64,000 nt of DNA from Microbispora rosea. Lineage in GTDB: Bacteria > Actinomycetota > Actinomycetes > Streptosporangiales > Streptosporangiaceae. The stretch is from NCBI RefSeq assembly GCF_900156315.1, contig NZ_FTNI01000039.1, forward strand, positions 1 to 64,000, written 5' to 3'. The position numbers and the translations under genes were made by a program. The first letter of the stretch is position 1. Every line of letters starts with the position of its first letter. The notes under the pieces were generated by a model, which saw only the letters and a list, made by a program, of their open reading frames with translations, was not told the DNA's origin and did no database searches. Shown here one piece after another: positions 37,778-47,053 of the stretch.

Positions 37778-38500
37778 GTGAGCATTCTCGTTGTGACGGG
37801 GACGGACACGGGGGTCGGGAAGACGGTGGTGACGGCGGCGCTCGCCGTCCTGGCCCTGGAGCGGGGCGCGACGGTGGCGGTGGTGAAGCCGGCGCAGACC
37901 GGGGTTGCGGCCGGGGAGCCGGGGGACCTCGACGAGGTGATCCGCCTGTCGGGGGTGACCACGACCTTCGAGATGACGCGGTATCCCGATCCGCTCTCCC
38001 CCGCCGCGGCGGCCCGCGTCTCCGGCATGCCGCCGCTGTCGCTCACGTCTGCGGCGGCGCGGATCGAGGAGCTGGCCGAGTCGCACCGGCTGGTGCTCGT
38101 GGAGGGCGCCGGGGGCCTGCTGGTCCGCTACGACGAGGAGGGCGGCACGCTCGCGGACCTGGCGCGGCGGCTGCACGCCCCCGTCCTCGTGGTGGCGCGC
38201 GCCGCCCTGGGCACGCTCAACCACACGGCGCTGACGCTCGAGGCCATGGCGGGCCGGGGCCTCGACCTGGCGGGTGTGGTGATCGGGTCCTGGCCCGCCG
38301 AGCCGGGGCTCGCCGAGCGGTCGAACGTCGCCGACCTGGAGATGCTCGCCGCCCGGCCGCTGTCGGGAGCGCTGCCGGAGGGCGCGGGCGCGCTCGGCCG
38401 GGAGGCGTTCGCCCGCGCCGCCCGCGTCGGACTCGCTCCCACGCTCGGCGGCATGTTCGACCCGGCCGGATTCCGCTCGGCCCTTAAGCTGCCCCTGTGA
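37778..38500 (+). CDS. bioD: Dethiobiotin synthetase
   Basis: A 240-residue P-loop ligase that closes the ureido ring of dethiobiotin from diaminopelargonate, CO2 and [12 protein letters not shown] (residues 8-16) is the ATP loop, the substrate lysine is in VVKPAQTGV, and VEGAGGLLV is the conserved carbamate-site loop. GTG at 37778 begins [14 protein letters not shown], the usual N-terminus. It starts 45 bp after the palindromic element and 34 bp before bioB, so bioD and bioB are one unit, and the element separates them from bioF. No bioA gene is in the window. Confidence 0.93.
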   Translation: MSILVVTGTDTGVGKTVVTAALAVLALERGATVAVVKPAQTGVAAGEPGDLDEVIRLSGVTTTFEMTRYPDPLSPAAAARVSGMPPLSLTSAAARIEELAESHRLVLVEGAGGLLVRYDEEGGTLADLARRLHAPVLVVARAALGTLNHTALTLEAMAGRGLDLAGVVIGSWPAEPGLAERSNVADLEMLAARPLSGALPEGAGALGREAFARAARVGLAPTLGGMFDPAGFRSALKLPL

Positions 38501-38534
38501 CGGGAGTGCCGCCGAGGACCGACGGGAGTGCCGC

Positions 38535-39533
38535 GTGAAGACCGACATCCTGGAGATCGCCCGCGTACGGGTTCTGGACGAGGGCAGGGGCCTCGACGCG
38601 GCCCAGGCGCTGGAGTGCCTGACGCTGCCGGACGAGCGCCTGCCCGACCTGCTCGCCCTGGCGCACGAGGTGCGGATGAAGTGGTGCGGTCCCGAGGTCG
38701 AGGTGGAGGGGATCGTCTCGCTCAAGACCGGCGGTTGCCCGGAGGACTGTCACTTCTGCTCGCAGTCCGGCCAGTTCTCCTCCCCGGTTCGCGCGGCCTG
38801 GCTCGACATCCCCTCTCTCGTCCGGGCGGCCGTCGAGACGGCCGCGACCGGGGCGACGGAGTTCTGCATCGTCGCGGCCGTACGCGGACCCGACCGGCGG
38901 CTGATGGACCAGGTCCGTGAGGGCGTGAAGGCGATCCGCGAGGCGGTCGACATCAACGTGGCCTGCTCCCTCGGGATGCTCACGCAGACGCAGGTGGACG
39001 AACTGGCCGAGATGGGGGTCCACCGCTACAACCACAACCTGGAGACCGCCCGGTCGCACTTCCCCCGCGTGGTCACCACGCACACCTGGGAGGAGCGCTG
39101 GGACACCTGCCTCATGATCCGGGAGGCGGGCATGGAGCTGTGCTGCGGCGGCATCGTCGGCATGGGAGAGACCCTGGAGCAGCGGGCCGAGTTCGCCGCC
39201 CAGCTGGGCGAGCTGGAGCCCGACGAGGTGCCGCTCAACTTCCTCAACCCCCGCCCCGGCACGCCGTTCGCCGACCAGCCCCTCGTCTCGGGCTCCGAGG
39301 CCCTGAAGACGATCGGCACGTTCCGCCTCGCCCTGCCGCGCACGATCCTGCGGTACGCCGGGGGCCGCGAGCTGACCCTCGGCGACCTCGGCACGAGGGA
39401 CGGCATGCTGGGCGGCGTCAACGCCGTCATCGTCGGCAACTACCTGACCACCCTGGGCCGCGCGCCCGAGCGCGATCTGGAGCTGCTCGCCGACCTCAAG
39501 ATGCCCATCAAGGCGCTCTCCCAGACCCTCTGA
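38535..39533 (+). CDS. bioB: Biotin synthase
   Basis: A 332-residue radical-SAM enzyme that inserts sulfur into dethiobiotin. CPEDCHFC carries the three cysteines of the [4Fe-4S]/SAM cluster; YNHNLETA and the Arg in [13 protein letters not shown] belong to the [2Fe-2S] side. Actinobacterial biotin synthases of this type need the small protein BsaP, whose gene is 3.8 kb downstream on the other strand. GTG at 38535 has GGGAG 7 bp upstream. Intact and of normal length. Confidence 0.95.
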   Translation: MKTDILEIARVRVLDEGRGLDAAQALECLTLPDERLPDLLALAHEVRMKWCGPEVEVEGIVSLKTGGCPEDCHFCSQSGQFSSPVRAAWLDIPSLVRAAVETAATGATEFCIVAAVRGPDRRLMDQVREGVKAIREAVDINVACSLGMLTQTQVDELAEMGVHRYNHNLETARSHFPRVVTTHTWEERWDTCLMIREAGMELCCGGIVGMGETLEQRAEFAAQLGELEPDEVPLNFLNPRPGTPFADQPLVSGSEALKTIGTFRLALPRTILRYAGGRELTLGDLGTRDGMLGGVNAVIVGNYLTTLGRAPERDLELLADLKMPIKALSQTL

Positions 39534-39737
39534 CGCCACCGGCGGGCGATCGGCTGGAATCCCAGCCCGCGGGGGCGGAGTAGCCGCGACGACACCGGGC
39601 ATCAGCGGGAGTGACCGAGGTTCTCCTGTGGCTGGAGGGCATTGGCCGTTCCCCTGTTCCCAAGGGAGTGTCGAGGAAGTGCCGCCCGTCGCGCGACAGG
39701 GCATCACTTTCGAAACACGACCAAAGTGACCGACTGG

Positions 39738-39743
39738 TAGGTT
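39738..39743 (+). promoter_or_regulatory. -10 element TAGGTT, leaderless start
   Basis: TAGGTT ends 7 nt before the ATG at 39751 and no ribosome-binding site is present. The preceding 200 bp after bioB contain no gene. Confidence 0.55.
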
Positions 39744-39750
39744 TCACCCT

Positions 39751-41397
39751 ATGGAGTCCCCCAAACACGCAGGCGACATCGCCGTCACCGTCTCCCAGGC
39801 CTACGGCGTGGACACGATGTTCACGCTGTCCGGCGGGCACGTCTTCCCCTTGTACGACGGGGCCGTCCATCAGAACATGCGCATCCTGGACGTGCGCCAC
39901 GAGCAGAGCGCGGTGTTCGCGGCCGAGGCGACGGCCCGGCTGACCCGCAAGCCCGGCCTCGCCGTGCTCACGGCGGGCCCCGGCGTCACCAACGGCGTCT
40001 CGGGGGTCGCCACGGCCCACTTCAACGGCTCCCCGGTCGTCGTGCTCGGCGGACGCGCCCCGCGCTCACGCTGGGGTTCCGGGGCGCTGCAGGAGATGGA
40101 CCATCCGCCGCTGTTCGCGCCCATCACCAAGCTCGCCTTCACCGGGTCGGGTGCGGACTCCATCGGGCAGGACGTCGAGATGGCCTTCAGGACCGCCCTG
40201 GCCCCGCACCGCGGCCCGGTGTTCCTGGACGTCTACATGGACGACCTGTTCTCCCCGTCGCCCGAGTACGTCTCGGAGACGCTGACCCCGTCGCCGCTCG
40301 AGCCCGACTCCGAGGCTCTCGCCGGCATCGCGCGGCTGCTCGCCGAGGCCGAGCGCCCGGTGCTGGTGTTCGGTTCCGACGTCTGGATGGAGCGCGCCGA
40401 GGAGGCCGCGCGGGACTTCGCCGAGGAGTGGCGCCTGCCCGTCGTCCCCAACGGCCAGGGCCGGGGCATCGTGCCCGCCGGGCACGAGCTGCTGGTGACC
40501 CGCGCCCGGGGCGTCGCCTTCGGCCAGGCCGACCTCGTCATCGTGGTCGGCACCCCGCTCGACTTCCGGCTCGCCTACGGCTGGTTCGGCGGCAAGGAGG
40601 GCGCGCCGCTCGCCAGGGTCGTCCACATCGCCGACGCGCCCTCCCAGCTCGCCACACACACCGGCCTGTCCGGCTCGGCCGCCGGCGACCTGTCGGTCGT
40701 CTTCTGGGGCCTGTCGGCGGCCTGCGGGGCCGCCGGGGTGAACCCCAAGGCGTACGAGCCGTGGGTGACCAGGCTGAGCGAGGCCGCGGCGGCGGCGACC
40801 GCCGGGGACGCGGCCCTGCTGGAGTCGGACGCCGACCCGATCCACCCGATGCGCATCTACGGCGAGCTGAACAAGGTGCTCGCCGACGACGCGGTCGTCA
40901 TCGGCGACGGCGGCGACTTCGTCTCCTACGCCGGCAAGTACGTCGAGCCGCGCAGGCCCGGCAACTGGCTCGACCCCGGCCCGTACGGCTGCCTCGGCAC
41001 CGGGCTCGGCTACTCCATCGCGGCGCGTCTCGCGAGGCCGTCGTCGCAGGTCGTGCTGCTGCTCGGCGACGGCGCGGCGGGCTTTTCGCTGATGGACGTC
41101 GACACGCTGGTCCGCCACCGCATGCCGGTCGTCATGATCTGCGGCAACAACGGCATGTGGGGGCTGGAGAAGCACCCCATGCAGATGCTGTACGGCTACG
41201 ACGTGGCGGCCGAGCTCCAGCCGCAGTGCCGCTACGACCAGGTCGTCACCGCGCTCGGCGGCGGCGGGGAGCTCGTCACGTCGCCGGGCGAGATCGGCCC
41301 GGCGCTGCGCCGCGCGTTCGACTCCGGCGTGCCCTACCTGGTCAACATCGCCACCGACCCCGCGATCGCCTACCCGCGCAACACGACTGGGGTGTGA
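39751..41397 (+). CDS. Acetolactate synthase-like ThDP enzyme (IlvG-like)
   Basis: A 548-residue thiamine-diphosphate enzyme in three domains. The cofactor-activating glutamate is in VRHEQSAVFAAEA, and the ThDP/Mg motif runs from GDGAAGFSLMD to ICGNN. Length and sequence closely follow mycobacterial IlvG (Rv1820). The catalytic role of that subgroup is uncertain; true acetolactate synthase (ilvB) would normally be with ilvN, and no small subunit is here. Candidate reactions are pyruvate decarboxylation/ligation or 2-hydroxyacyl-CoA cleavage. Monocistronic with a leaderless promoter. Confidence 0.82.
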   Translation: MESPKHAGDIAVTVSQAYGVDTMFTLSGGHVFPLYDGAVHQNMRILDVRHEQSAVFAAEATARLTRKPGLAVLTAGPGVTNGVSGVATAHFNGSPVVVLGGRAPRSRWGSGALQEMDHPPLFAPITKLAFTGSGADSIGQDVEMAFRTALAPHRGPVFLDVYMDDLFSPSPEYVSETLTPSPLEPDSEALAGIARLLAEAERPVLVFGSDVWMERAEEAARDFAEEWRLPVVPNGQGRGIVPAGHELLVTRARGVAFGQADLVIVVGTPLDFRLAYGWFGGKEGAPLARVVHIADAPSQLATHTGLSGSAAGDLSVVFWGLSAACGAAGVNPKAYEPWVTRLSEAAAAATAGDAALLESDADPIHPMRIYGELNKVLADDAVVIGDGGDFVSYAGKYVEPRRPGNWLDPGPYGCLGTGLGYSIAARLARPSSQVVLLLGDGAAGFSLMDVDTLVRHRMPVVMICGNNGMWGLEKHPMQMLYGYDVAAELQPQCRYDQVVTALGGGGELVTSPGEIGPALRRAFDSGVPYLVNIATDPAIAYPRNTTGV

Positions 41398-41405
41398 CCA
41401 CCGGC

Positions 41406-41438
41406 GGAGCCCCGCGTACGTCCGTCGCGCGGGGCTCC
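41406..41438. terminator. Bidirectional hairpin, 11-bp stem
   Basis: GGAGCCCCGCG pairs with CGCGGGGCTCC around an 11-nt loop between the convergent IlvG-like and kinase genes. Confidence 0.75.
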
Positions 41439-41451
41439 CGTCGGGGCGGTT

Positions 41452-43185
41452 TCAGGACGTCGCGGGAGAGCGGCTCCCGGCCGCGCTGGGCGACGGGCTG
41501 GGCGAGGGAGGCGGGCAGTCCTTCTTCACGGTGAACGTGACCGCCGTGCCCTCCTTGACGGACGTGTTCGCCGCCGGTTTCTGGCCGACGACCGTCCCCT
41601 TGCACTCCCCTTCGCCGTCGTAGACGGGTTTCGGACTGAGACCCAGCATGTTGAGCCGCGCCAGCGCCGAGCTCTCGGGCAGGCCCTTGAGATCGGGCAC
41701 CTTGACCAGGCCCTTCGTCGAGCTCGGCGAGGGCGTCGGGGAGGCGGTGGGGCTCGGCGACGAGCTGGGAGTCGGGCTCGGCGTGGGGCTCGGCCTTCTC
41801 GGCTTGGCCGGGCTCGGCTGCGTCACCGGCACCTCGTGGGACGGCCTCACGGGGGGCCGCGAGTTGCGGCTCCGTGACGGACTCGGGGACGGGTCAGCGG
41901 TGGCCACCGTCAGGGCCGGCGCGGGCGACTCAGAGACGCCCGACCCGGCCGAGGCCATGTTGATGCCGAGGACGGCCAGACCGCCGACGACGGCGAACCC
42001 GGCCACCCCGGCCGCGACAGGCATTCCCTTGCCCTTCTTGGACCGCTGCGCCGCGCGCCGCGCCGTACGGGAGCCCTGCTGCGGGGAGGCGACGGTCGTC
42101 GGCGGCACGGCCGGGGCGTCGTTCCACGACTCCCGTGTGACGCGATAGGTGGCGCCGGTCGCCGGGACGGCCTCCGGCCCGCCCTGGTAGGGGCCTGCCT
42201 GGGTGGTCGCCCCCGTGGGAAGAGGCGGGGCCCCCATGCCCGTGGACGCCGGGCCCCCCGTGACACCCTGCGGGCCGTATCCCGCGCCGGCCATGCCCTG
42301 TGGGCCATAGCCGGGCGCGGCGTCCGGGACCACGGTGCCGGGCATCCCGGGACCAGCGGCCAGCACCGACTGCCGGGCGGCCTGGCTCATCGCGGCGGCC
42401 GACGGCCAGCGGCGCGCCGGATCCTTCGACATGGCCCGTTCGACGACGGCCCGGATGGCGGGCGGCACGTCCGGCGGGAGTGGCGGCGGCTCCTCGCGGA
42501 TGTGCTTGAGCGCGATCGTCACCGGCGAGTCGCCGTCGAAGGGACGCTGCCCGGCCAGGCACTCGTACGCCACCACGCCCAGCGCGTAGATGTCGACGGC
42601 GGGCGTGACAGGAGCGCCCTCGGCCTGCTCCGGCGCGCAGTAGGCCGCGGTGCCGAGCACCATTCCGGCGTCGGTGAGGCGGCTGCCCTGGTCGGCGCGG
42701 GCGATGCCGAAGTCGGTCAGCACCAGCGTGCCGTCGGACCGCACCAGCAGGTTGCCCGGTTTGACGTCCCGGTGCACGATCCCCCGCTCGTGCACGGCCT
42801 GGAGGGCGGAGGCCGCCTGTGCGATGAGCTCCATCGCGGGCTCGGCGCCGATGCGGCCGAGGCGCATCAGCAGGCGGTCGAGGGGCTCGCCGTCGACGAA
42901 CCGCATGACCAGGTACGCGGTGGAGCCGTCGCCGGGGACCTCGGTGACCCCGTAGTCGTAGACGTCGACGACGCCGGGGTGGTTGACGGTCGCCATCGCG
43001 CGGGCCTCGCCCTGGAAGCGGACGGCGAATCCGGGGTCGTCGAGACGACCGGGGAGAAGCACCTTGACGGCGACGGTGCGCGCGAGGACGGTGTCCTCAC
43101 CACGCCATACCTCGCCCATGCCCCCGGCGCCGAGTCGGGCGTCCAACCGGTAACGCCCAGCCAGGGTCATGCCTTGGGCCACCAT
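41452..43185 (-). CDS. PASTA-domain Ser/Thr protein kinase
   Basis: A 577-residue membrane kinase of the PknB/StkP type. Kinase domain 11-275: GAGGMGEV glycine loop, K41, HRDVKPGNLL with D140, DFG at 158-160 and GTAAYCAPEQ. A Gly/Pro-rich juxtamembrane segment (280-390), a single transmembrane helix near 396-420, an extracellular Pro/Ser/Thr linker (about 430-485) and one PASTA repeat near 488-555 (VKVPDLKGLPESSALARL, VVGQKPAANTSVKEG). A single PASTA unit is fewer than in the cell-division kinase PknB, so this is probably one of several accessory kinases. Ligand unknown. Confidence 0.92.
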   Translation of the reverse strand: MVAQGMTLAGRYRLDARLGAGGMGEVWRGEDTVLARTVAVKVLLPGRLDDPGFAVRFQGEARAMATVNHPGVVDVYDYGVTEVPGDGSTAYLVMRFVDGEPLDRLLMRLGRIGAEPAMELIAQAASALQAVHERGIVHRDVKPGNLLVRSDGTLVLTDFGIARADQGSRLTDAGMVLGTAAYCAPEQAEGAPVTPAVDIYALGVVAYECLAGQRPFDGDSPVTIALKHIREEPPPLPPDVPPAIRAVVERAMSKDPARRWPSAAAMSQAARQSVLAAGPGMPGTVVPDAAPGYGPQGMAGAGYGPQGVTGGPASTGMGAPPLPTGATTQAGPYQGGPEAVPATGATYRVTRESWNDAPAVPPTTVASPQQGSRTARRAAQRSKKGKGMPVAAGVAGFAVVGGLAVLGINMASAGSGVSESPAPALTVATADPSPSPSRSRNSRPPVRPSHEVPVTQPSPAKPRRPSPTPSPTPSSSPSPTASPTPSPSSTKGLVKVPDLKGLPESSALARLNMLGLSPKPVYDGEGECKGTVVGQKPAANTSVKEGTAVTFTVKKDCPPPSPSPSPSAAGSRSPATS

Positions 43186-43329
43186 TTGCGCCCCGTACCC
43201 CCTAAGTCAATCGACCCCCGAAGGTGTCCAACAAAGCAGGTTCGTGTCGCGGGTAGATAACGACAACTTCACGGAACCCTGTACGCGTAAGGGATCCAGG
43301 CTCGGGGGATCGAAAGTCGAGCCTACCTG

Positions 43330-43512
43330 TTATCCGTCCCTACTACCGTGCACCGAGCACCGTGCCGTCCATTTCCTGGGCGTGACCTGGACAACCATGC
43401 GGCGACGGCAGTGCGGGCAGTAACGCGGTGGCTCCATCACCCTGGCGGCCAGGCAGGCCGCGTGATCACCGTTTCCGGCCGGACGGCCGCAGTGATCGCA
43501 GTAGAGGTCCAC
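43330..43512 (-). CDS. bsaP: Biotin synthase auxiliary protein BsaP
   Basis: A 60-residue cysteine-rich protein: [47 protein letters not shown]. It matches the Rv1590-type protein found next to bioB in mycobacteria, an iron-sulfur-binding partner that actinobacterial BioB needs for turnover. Here it is not in the bioB operon but 3.8 kb away on the opposite strand, upstream of the kinase gene. GTG at 43512 gives the conserved start. Alternative reading: a generic zinc ribbon, which I consider less likely given the [21 protein letters not shown] signature. Confidence 0.85.
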   Translation of the reverse strand: MDLYCDHCGRPAGNGDHAACLAARVMEPPRYCPHCRRRMVVQVTPRKWTARCSVHGSRDG

Positions 43513-43646
43513 AGTGCACCACCCTAACCGCTGCCCGCCTCCGCCGCCCGGAAAGCATCATGGAGTCCCCGCTGCCGTTTAAGACGCTTCCCGGCCCCAT
43601 TTAGTTGCCTCGCGGCCTCCACAAGCGCCGGTGAATGCCGACCCAA

Positions 43647-43652
43647 TAGGCT
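43647..43652 (+). promoter_or_regulatory. -10 element TAGGCT, leaderless start
   Basis: TAGGCT-N7-ATG, the same arrangement as before the B3/B4 gene at 11284. Confidence 0.55.
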
Positions 43653-43659
43653 GACCCGC

Positions 43660-44037
43660 ATGAGTGTTGCTCCAGGTCTGCGCGCCGAGGTCCTCATCAT
43701 GGTGGAGCGCGGGGACACGGCGATCCGGGTCGGCAGCGGCGACGTGCCGGTGCTGGGCACGCCGCGGCTGCTGTCGTTCGCCGAGGGAGCCACGGTCAAG
43801 GCCGTCCAGCATCACCTGGAGCCGGGGCAGACCACCGTGGGGACCAGGGTGCTGATCGAGCACCGTCTGCCCAGCCCGGTCGGGATGCACGTCGAGATCG
43901 GCGTCGAACTCACCGAGGTGGACGGCAGGCGGCTCGTCTTCTCCGTCAGGGCCGTCGACAAGACCGGCGCCCTGGTCGCCACGGGCACGATCGAGCGGGT
44001 CGTCGTCGACCGGGAACGGTTCCTCTCCCGTCTCTGA
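43660..44037 (+). CDS. Thioesterase-fold protein, FlK-like
   Basis: A 125-residue single hotdog-domain protein (LRAEVLIMVERGDTAIRVGS, VPVLGTPRLLSFAEGATV, GTRVLIEHRLPSPVGMHVEI, GRRLVFSVRAVDKTG). It resembles fluoroacetyl-CoA thioesterase FlK and related acyl-CoA thioesterases, with Thr/Glu/His-type catalytic positions plausible (T38?, E53, H71) but not verified. It is convergent with the biotin carrier/carboxylase genes, so an acyl-CoA housekeeping role is a guess. ATG at 43660, leaderless. Confidence 0.75.
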   Translation: MSVAPGLRAEVLIMVERGDTAIRVGSGDVPVLGTPRLLSFAEGATVKAVQHHLEPGQTTVGTRVLIEHRLPSPVGMHVEIGVELTEVDGRRLVFSVRAVDKTGALVATGTIERVVVDRERFLSRL

Positions 44038-44051
44038 ACGTCCGTCCCGCG

Positions 44052-44264
44052 CTACTCGATGACGGCGATGGGGTCTCCCTCCTGGACGACGTCGCCCTCC
44101 TTCACGTGGAGCTTCGAGACGGTCCCGGCGTCCTCGGCGAGGACGGGGATCTCCATCTTCATCGACTCCAGGATCACAAGGGTGTCGCCCTCCTCGACGA
44201 CCTCGCCCTCGCTCACGACGATCTTCCAGACGTTCGCCACCATCTCGGCGCGCACCTCGGCCAC
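44052..44264 (-). CDS. Biotin/lipoyl carrier protein (BCCP-like)
   Basis: A 70-residue free-standing biotinyl domain. ESMKMEIPV holds the attachment lysine K36, and VVQEGDPIAVIE closes the fold. GTG at 44264 has GAGGGGAG upstream. It lies 31 bp after a biotin carboxylase gene on the same strand, so the pair forms the carboxylase half of an acyl-CoA carboxylase; the carboxyltransferase subunit is not in the window. Free 70-residue carriers of this type occur beside separate carboxylases in several actinomycetes. Confidence 0.92.
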   Translation of the reverse strand: MAEVRAEMVANVWKIVVSEGEVVEEGDTLVILESMKMEIPVLAEDAGTVSKLHVKEGDVVQEGDPIAVIE

Positions 44265-44295
44265 CCGGAAACTCCCCTCAACGTAATTCGGCAGA

Positions 44296-45630
44296 TCAGG
44301 CTTTTCTCATTCGGGAGACCAGCCCGGTGTCGTAGTTCCCGCTCACGAACTCGGGATGGTCGAGCAGCTCGGCGCAGAACGGCAGGTTGTGCTTCGGGCC
44401 CTCGATGCGGAACGCGGCGACGGCCTCCCTGCCCCGCTCCAGCGCCTCCTCACGGGTGGCGCCGACGACGCAGAGCTTGGCCATCAGCGGATCGTAGAAC
44501 GGCGTGACGGTGTTGCCCGCCGCGTATCCCGAATCGACGCGCACCCCCTCGCCCACCGGCTCCTCCCATACCCCGATCTTGCCAGGACCCGGCAGGAACC
44601 TGCGGGGGTCCTCGGCGTAGACGCGGAACTCTATCGCGTGGCCGCTCACCCGCGGCTGGAGGGAGTAGGTCTCGCCGGCCGCGATCCGGATCTGCTGCTC
44701 CACGAGGTCGAGACCGGTGACCAGTTCGGTGACGGGGTGCTCCACCTGGAGCCGGGTGTTCATCTCCAGGAAGACGAAGTCCTGGGCGTCCGCGTCCACC
44801 AGGCACTCCACGGTGCCCGCGCCGCGATAGGCCACGGCCTCCCCCGCCCGTACGGCCGCCGCGAGCATCCGCTCGCGCAGCTCCGGGGTCACGCCGGGGG
44901 ACGGGCTCTCCTCCACGACCTTCTGGTGGCGCCGCTGGACGGAGCAGTCGCGCTCGCCCAGGGCGACCACGGTGCCGTCGGCGAGGCCGAGGATCTGCAC
45001 CTCGACGTGCCTGGCCCGCTCGATGTAACGCTCGAGCAGGATGGCCGGCTCGCCGCCGAAGCGGGCGGCCGCCCGGCACGCCTGCTCGAACGCCTTGGCC
45101 AGCGACTCGCTGTCGCGCGCCACGCCCATGCCGATCCCGCCGCCCCCGCCGGCCGCCTTCACCATCACGGGGAACCCGATCTCCTCGGCGGCTCGTTCGG
45201 CCTGCGCGAGGTCGGAGACCGGCTCCCTGGTCCCGGCGGCGACCGGCACGCCCGCGGACTCCATCAGGTTGCGGGCGTTGATCTTGTCGCCCATCTGCTC
45301 GATGGCCTTGGGGTCCGGGCCTATCCATACGAGACCGGCGTCGACCACCGCACGGGCGAACGCGGCGTTCTCCGCGAGGAACCCGTATCCGGGGTGCACC
45401 GCCTGCGCTCCCGTCGTACGGGCGGCCTGGAGAACCTTGTCGATGTCGAGGTAGCTCTGGGCCGGGTTCGCGGGCCCGAGGAGCACGGCGTCGTCGGCCT
45501 CACGCACGAACGGCAGATCGGCATCCGCCTCGGAGTGGACCGCGACGGCGCGCAGCCCCATGCTCCGCACCGTACGGATGATGCGGCGGGCGATTTCACC
45601 ACGATTGGCGACGAGAACTGAGTCGAACAC
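44296..45630 (-). CDS. Biotin carboxylase subunit of acyl-CoA carboxylase
   Basis: A 444-residue ATP-grasp enzyme of AccC type. FDSVLVANRGEIARRIIRT (N-domain), VHPGYGFLAEN, the glycine-rich loop KAAGGGGGIGMGVA, the catalytic ERDCSVQRRHQKVVEE and EMNTRLQVEHPVTE are present. It carboxylates biotin on the adjacent carrier using bicarbonate and ATP. It lacks the fused carrier domain of actinobacterial AccA chains (about 590 residues), consistent with the separate BCCP gene just downstream. The fused type probably exists elsewhere in the genome. Confidence 0.95.
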   Translation of the reverse strand: MFDSVLVANRGEIARRIIRTVRSMGLRAVAVHSEADADLPFVREADDAVLLGPANPAQSYLDIDKVLQAARTTGAQAVHPGYGFLAENAAFARAVVDAGLVWIGPDPKAIEQMGDKINARNLMESAGVPVAAGTREPVSDLAQAERAAEEIGFPVMVKAAGGGGGIGMGVARDSESLAKAFEQACRAAARFGGEPAILLERYIERARHVEVQILGLADGTVVALGERDCSVQRRHQKVVEESPSPGVTPELRERMLAAAVRAGEAVAYRGAGTVECLVDADAQDFVFLEMNTRLQVEHPVTELVTGLDLVEQQIRIAAGETYSLQPRVSGHAIEFRVYAEDPRRFLPGPGKIGVWEEPVGEGVRVDSGYAAGNTVTPFYDPLMAKLCVVGATREEALERGREAVAAFRIEGPKHNLPFCAELLDHPEFVSGNYDTGLVSRMRKA

Positions 45631-45763
45631 GCACCCAACTCTAGGATGATCCCCCGCTCCGTCCCCCCGCCCGTTCCGACTGAACGCGGGGGCCGAATCT
45701 GTAGGGTCGCCACAACAACGACGGGCTCGGCGTGCCGTTGGAGGCGGTCCGATGCTACGTCTG

Positions 45764-47053
45764 CTACAAGCGAGTGACGAGCACGAGCCGGTCGACGACG
45801 CGCGCCATCGCCTCCACCACCCCGGGGTCGTAAGCCGACCCCCCGTCGAGGCGCAGCCGCTCCAGTGCCGCCGCCGCGCGGTCCCTGTCGGTCGATCCGC
45901 CCACCAGGTCGTCGTAGGCGTTGGCGGCCTTGATGATGCGGCTGGCCGTGGGCGGGGACTCGCCGAGCGTCTCGCACTGCCGCCGGACGATCTCCGCGAC
46001 GCCGTGGAGGACGCCGGTCTTCCTGATCACCTCGGCACCCAGCTCGGCGATCCGCCGCGCCTGAGCGGGGTCGGCCAGCACGGTCGCGCCGCCGGGGATC
46101 GGGTCGCGCAGCGACAGCTGGCCGATGTCGTGCATGAGCGCGGCGTACTCCAGCTCCAGCAGCTGCGGCTCCGCCATGCCCAGCTCCCGGCCGATGGCGA
46201 CCGACAGCTGGCTGACGCGGCGCGAGTGGCCCGGCTCGACGTATCCGCCGACCTCGGTGACCCGGCTCAGCGCGCGCACGGTCTGCAGGTAGGTCGCCCG
46301 GATGCCGGCGTACTTGCGGAACGCCACCTGCGTGACGAGCAGCGGCGCGGCGAACGCGGGCAGCGCGGTCATGTCCATGCTGTGCGAGGCGAGCGCGAGC
46401 AGGATGCCCGACGCCGCGACGGCGGCGCCGAGCGGCGCGGCCATCCTGATCTCGTCCCGTACGGCCACGGCGAACGCGGTCCTGACCTGGTCGGCCCGGT
46501 GCATGGCCGCGATCACCACGTCGGCCACGAGCATGATCGTGACGAGCACGGCCATCACGCCGAGCGCCGGCCACCAGTTGCCGTTCCGGTCGCCGGTGTC
46601 CCGTGCGAGCTCCCCCAGCGGGCCGGTGAGCGGCCGGTAGGCGAAGGCGAGCAACGACCCGGCGAGCAGCCGCCGGGCCATCGCGTCGAGACGTGGCGGC
46701 CGGCCGACCGCCAGATGCGGCAGCCCGCCCGCGATCATGCCGACCGACATCACCGCCACGACCTGCAGGGCCGAGTGGTGCGCCGGCCGTCCGCCCACGT
46801 CGAGCAGCAGGGCGTATCCGAGGGAGGCGGCGGTGGAGATCGGGGCGACCTCGCGGTTGCCCGGCATCGTGAGCCGGGCCAGCTCTCCGGCCGCGATGAG
46901 CGCGCCGAACCCGATGGCGACCCGCGGATCGGTCAGGCCCTCCGCCGCCGTGTGGGCGATCCCCGCCACGGTCAGCATCCCGGCGGCGCAGATGAGCAGG
47001 AGCTGGCCCGAGTCGAGCCCCACCGGCCTGGCCGTCAGCCGACGCTCCCTCAC
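45764..47053 (-). CDS. Membrane protein with degenerate HD-type phosphohydrolase domain
   Basis: A 429-residue protein. The N-terminal about 240 residues hold six to eight membrane helices (QLLLICAAGMLTVAGIA onward), and the C-terminal part is an HD domain with HSRRVSQLSVAIGRELG and ALMHDIGQL. The second half of the HD-GYP signature is absent: where HHE..DG.GYP should be there is RRQCETLGESPPTASRI. Cyclic-di-GMP hydrolysis is therefore doubtful. GTG at 47053 overlaps the stop of the preceding HD-GYP gene (GTGA), so the pair is translated together and may form a hetero-complex. Confidence 0.82.
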   Translation of the reverse strand: MRERRLTARPVGLDSGQLLLICAAGMLTVAGIAHTAAEGLTDPRVAIGFGALIAAGELARLTMPGNREVAPISTAASLGYALLLDVGGRPAHHSALQVVAVMSVGMIAGGLPHLAVGRPPRLDAMARRLLAGSLLAFAYRPLTGPLGELARDTGDRNGNWWPALGVMAVLVTIMLVADVVIAAMHRADQVRTAFAVAVRDEIRMAAPLGAAVAASGILLALASHSMDMTALPAFAAPLLVTQVAFRKYAGIRATYLQTVRALSRVTEVGGYVEPGHSRRVSQLSVAIGRELGMAEPQLLELEYAALMHDIGQLSLRDPIPGGATVLADPAQARRIAELGAEVIRKTGVLHGVAEIVRRQCETLGESPPTASRIIKAANAYDDLVGGSTDRDRAAAALERLRLDGGSAYDPGVVEAMARVVDRLVLVTRL

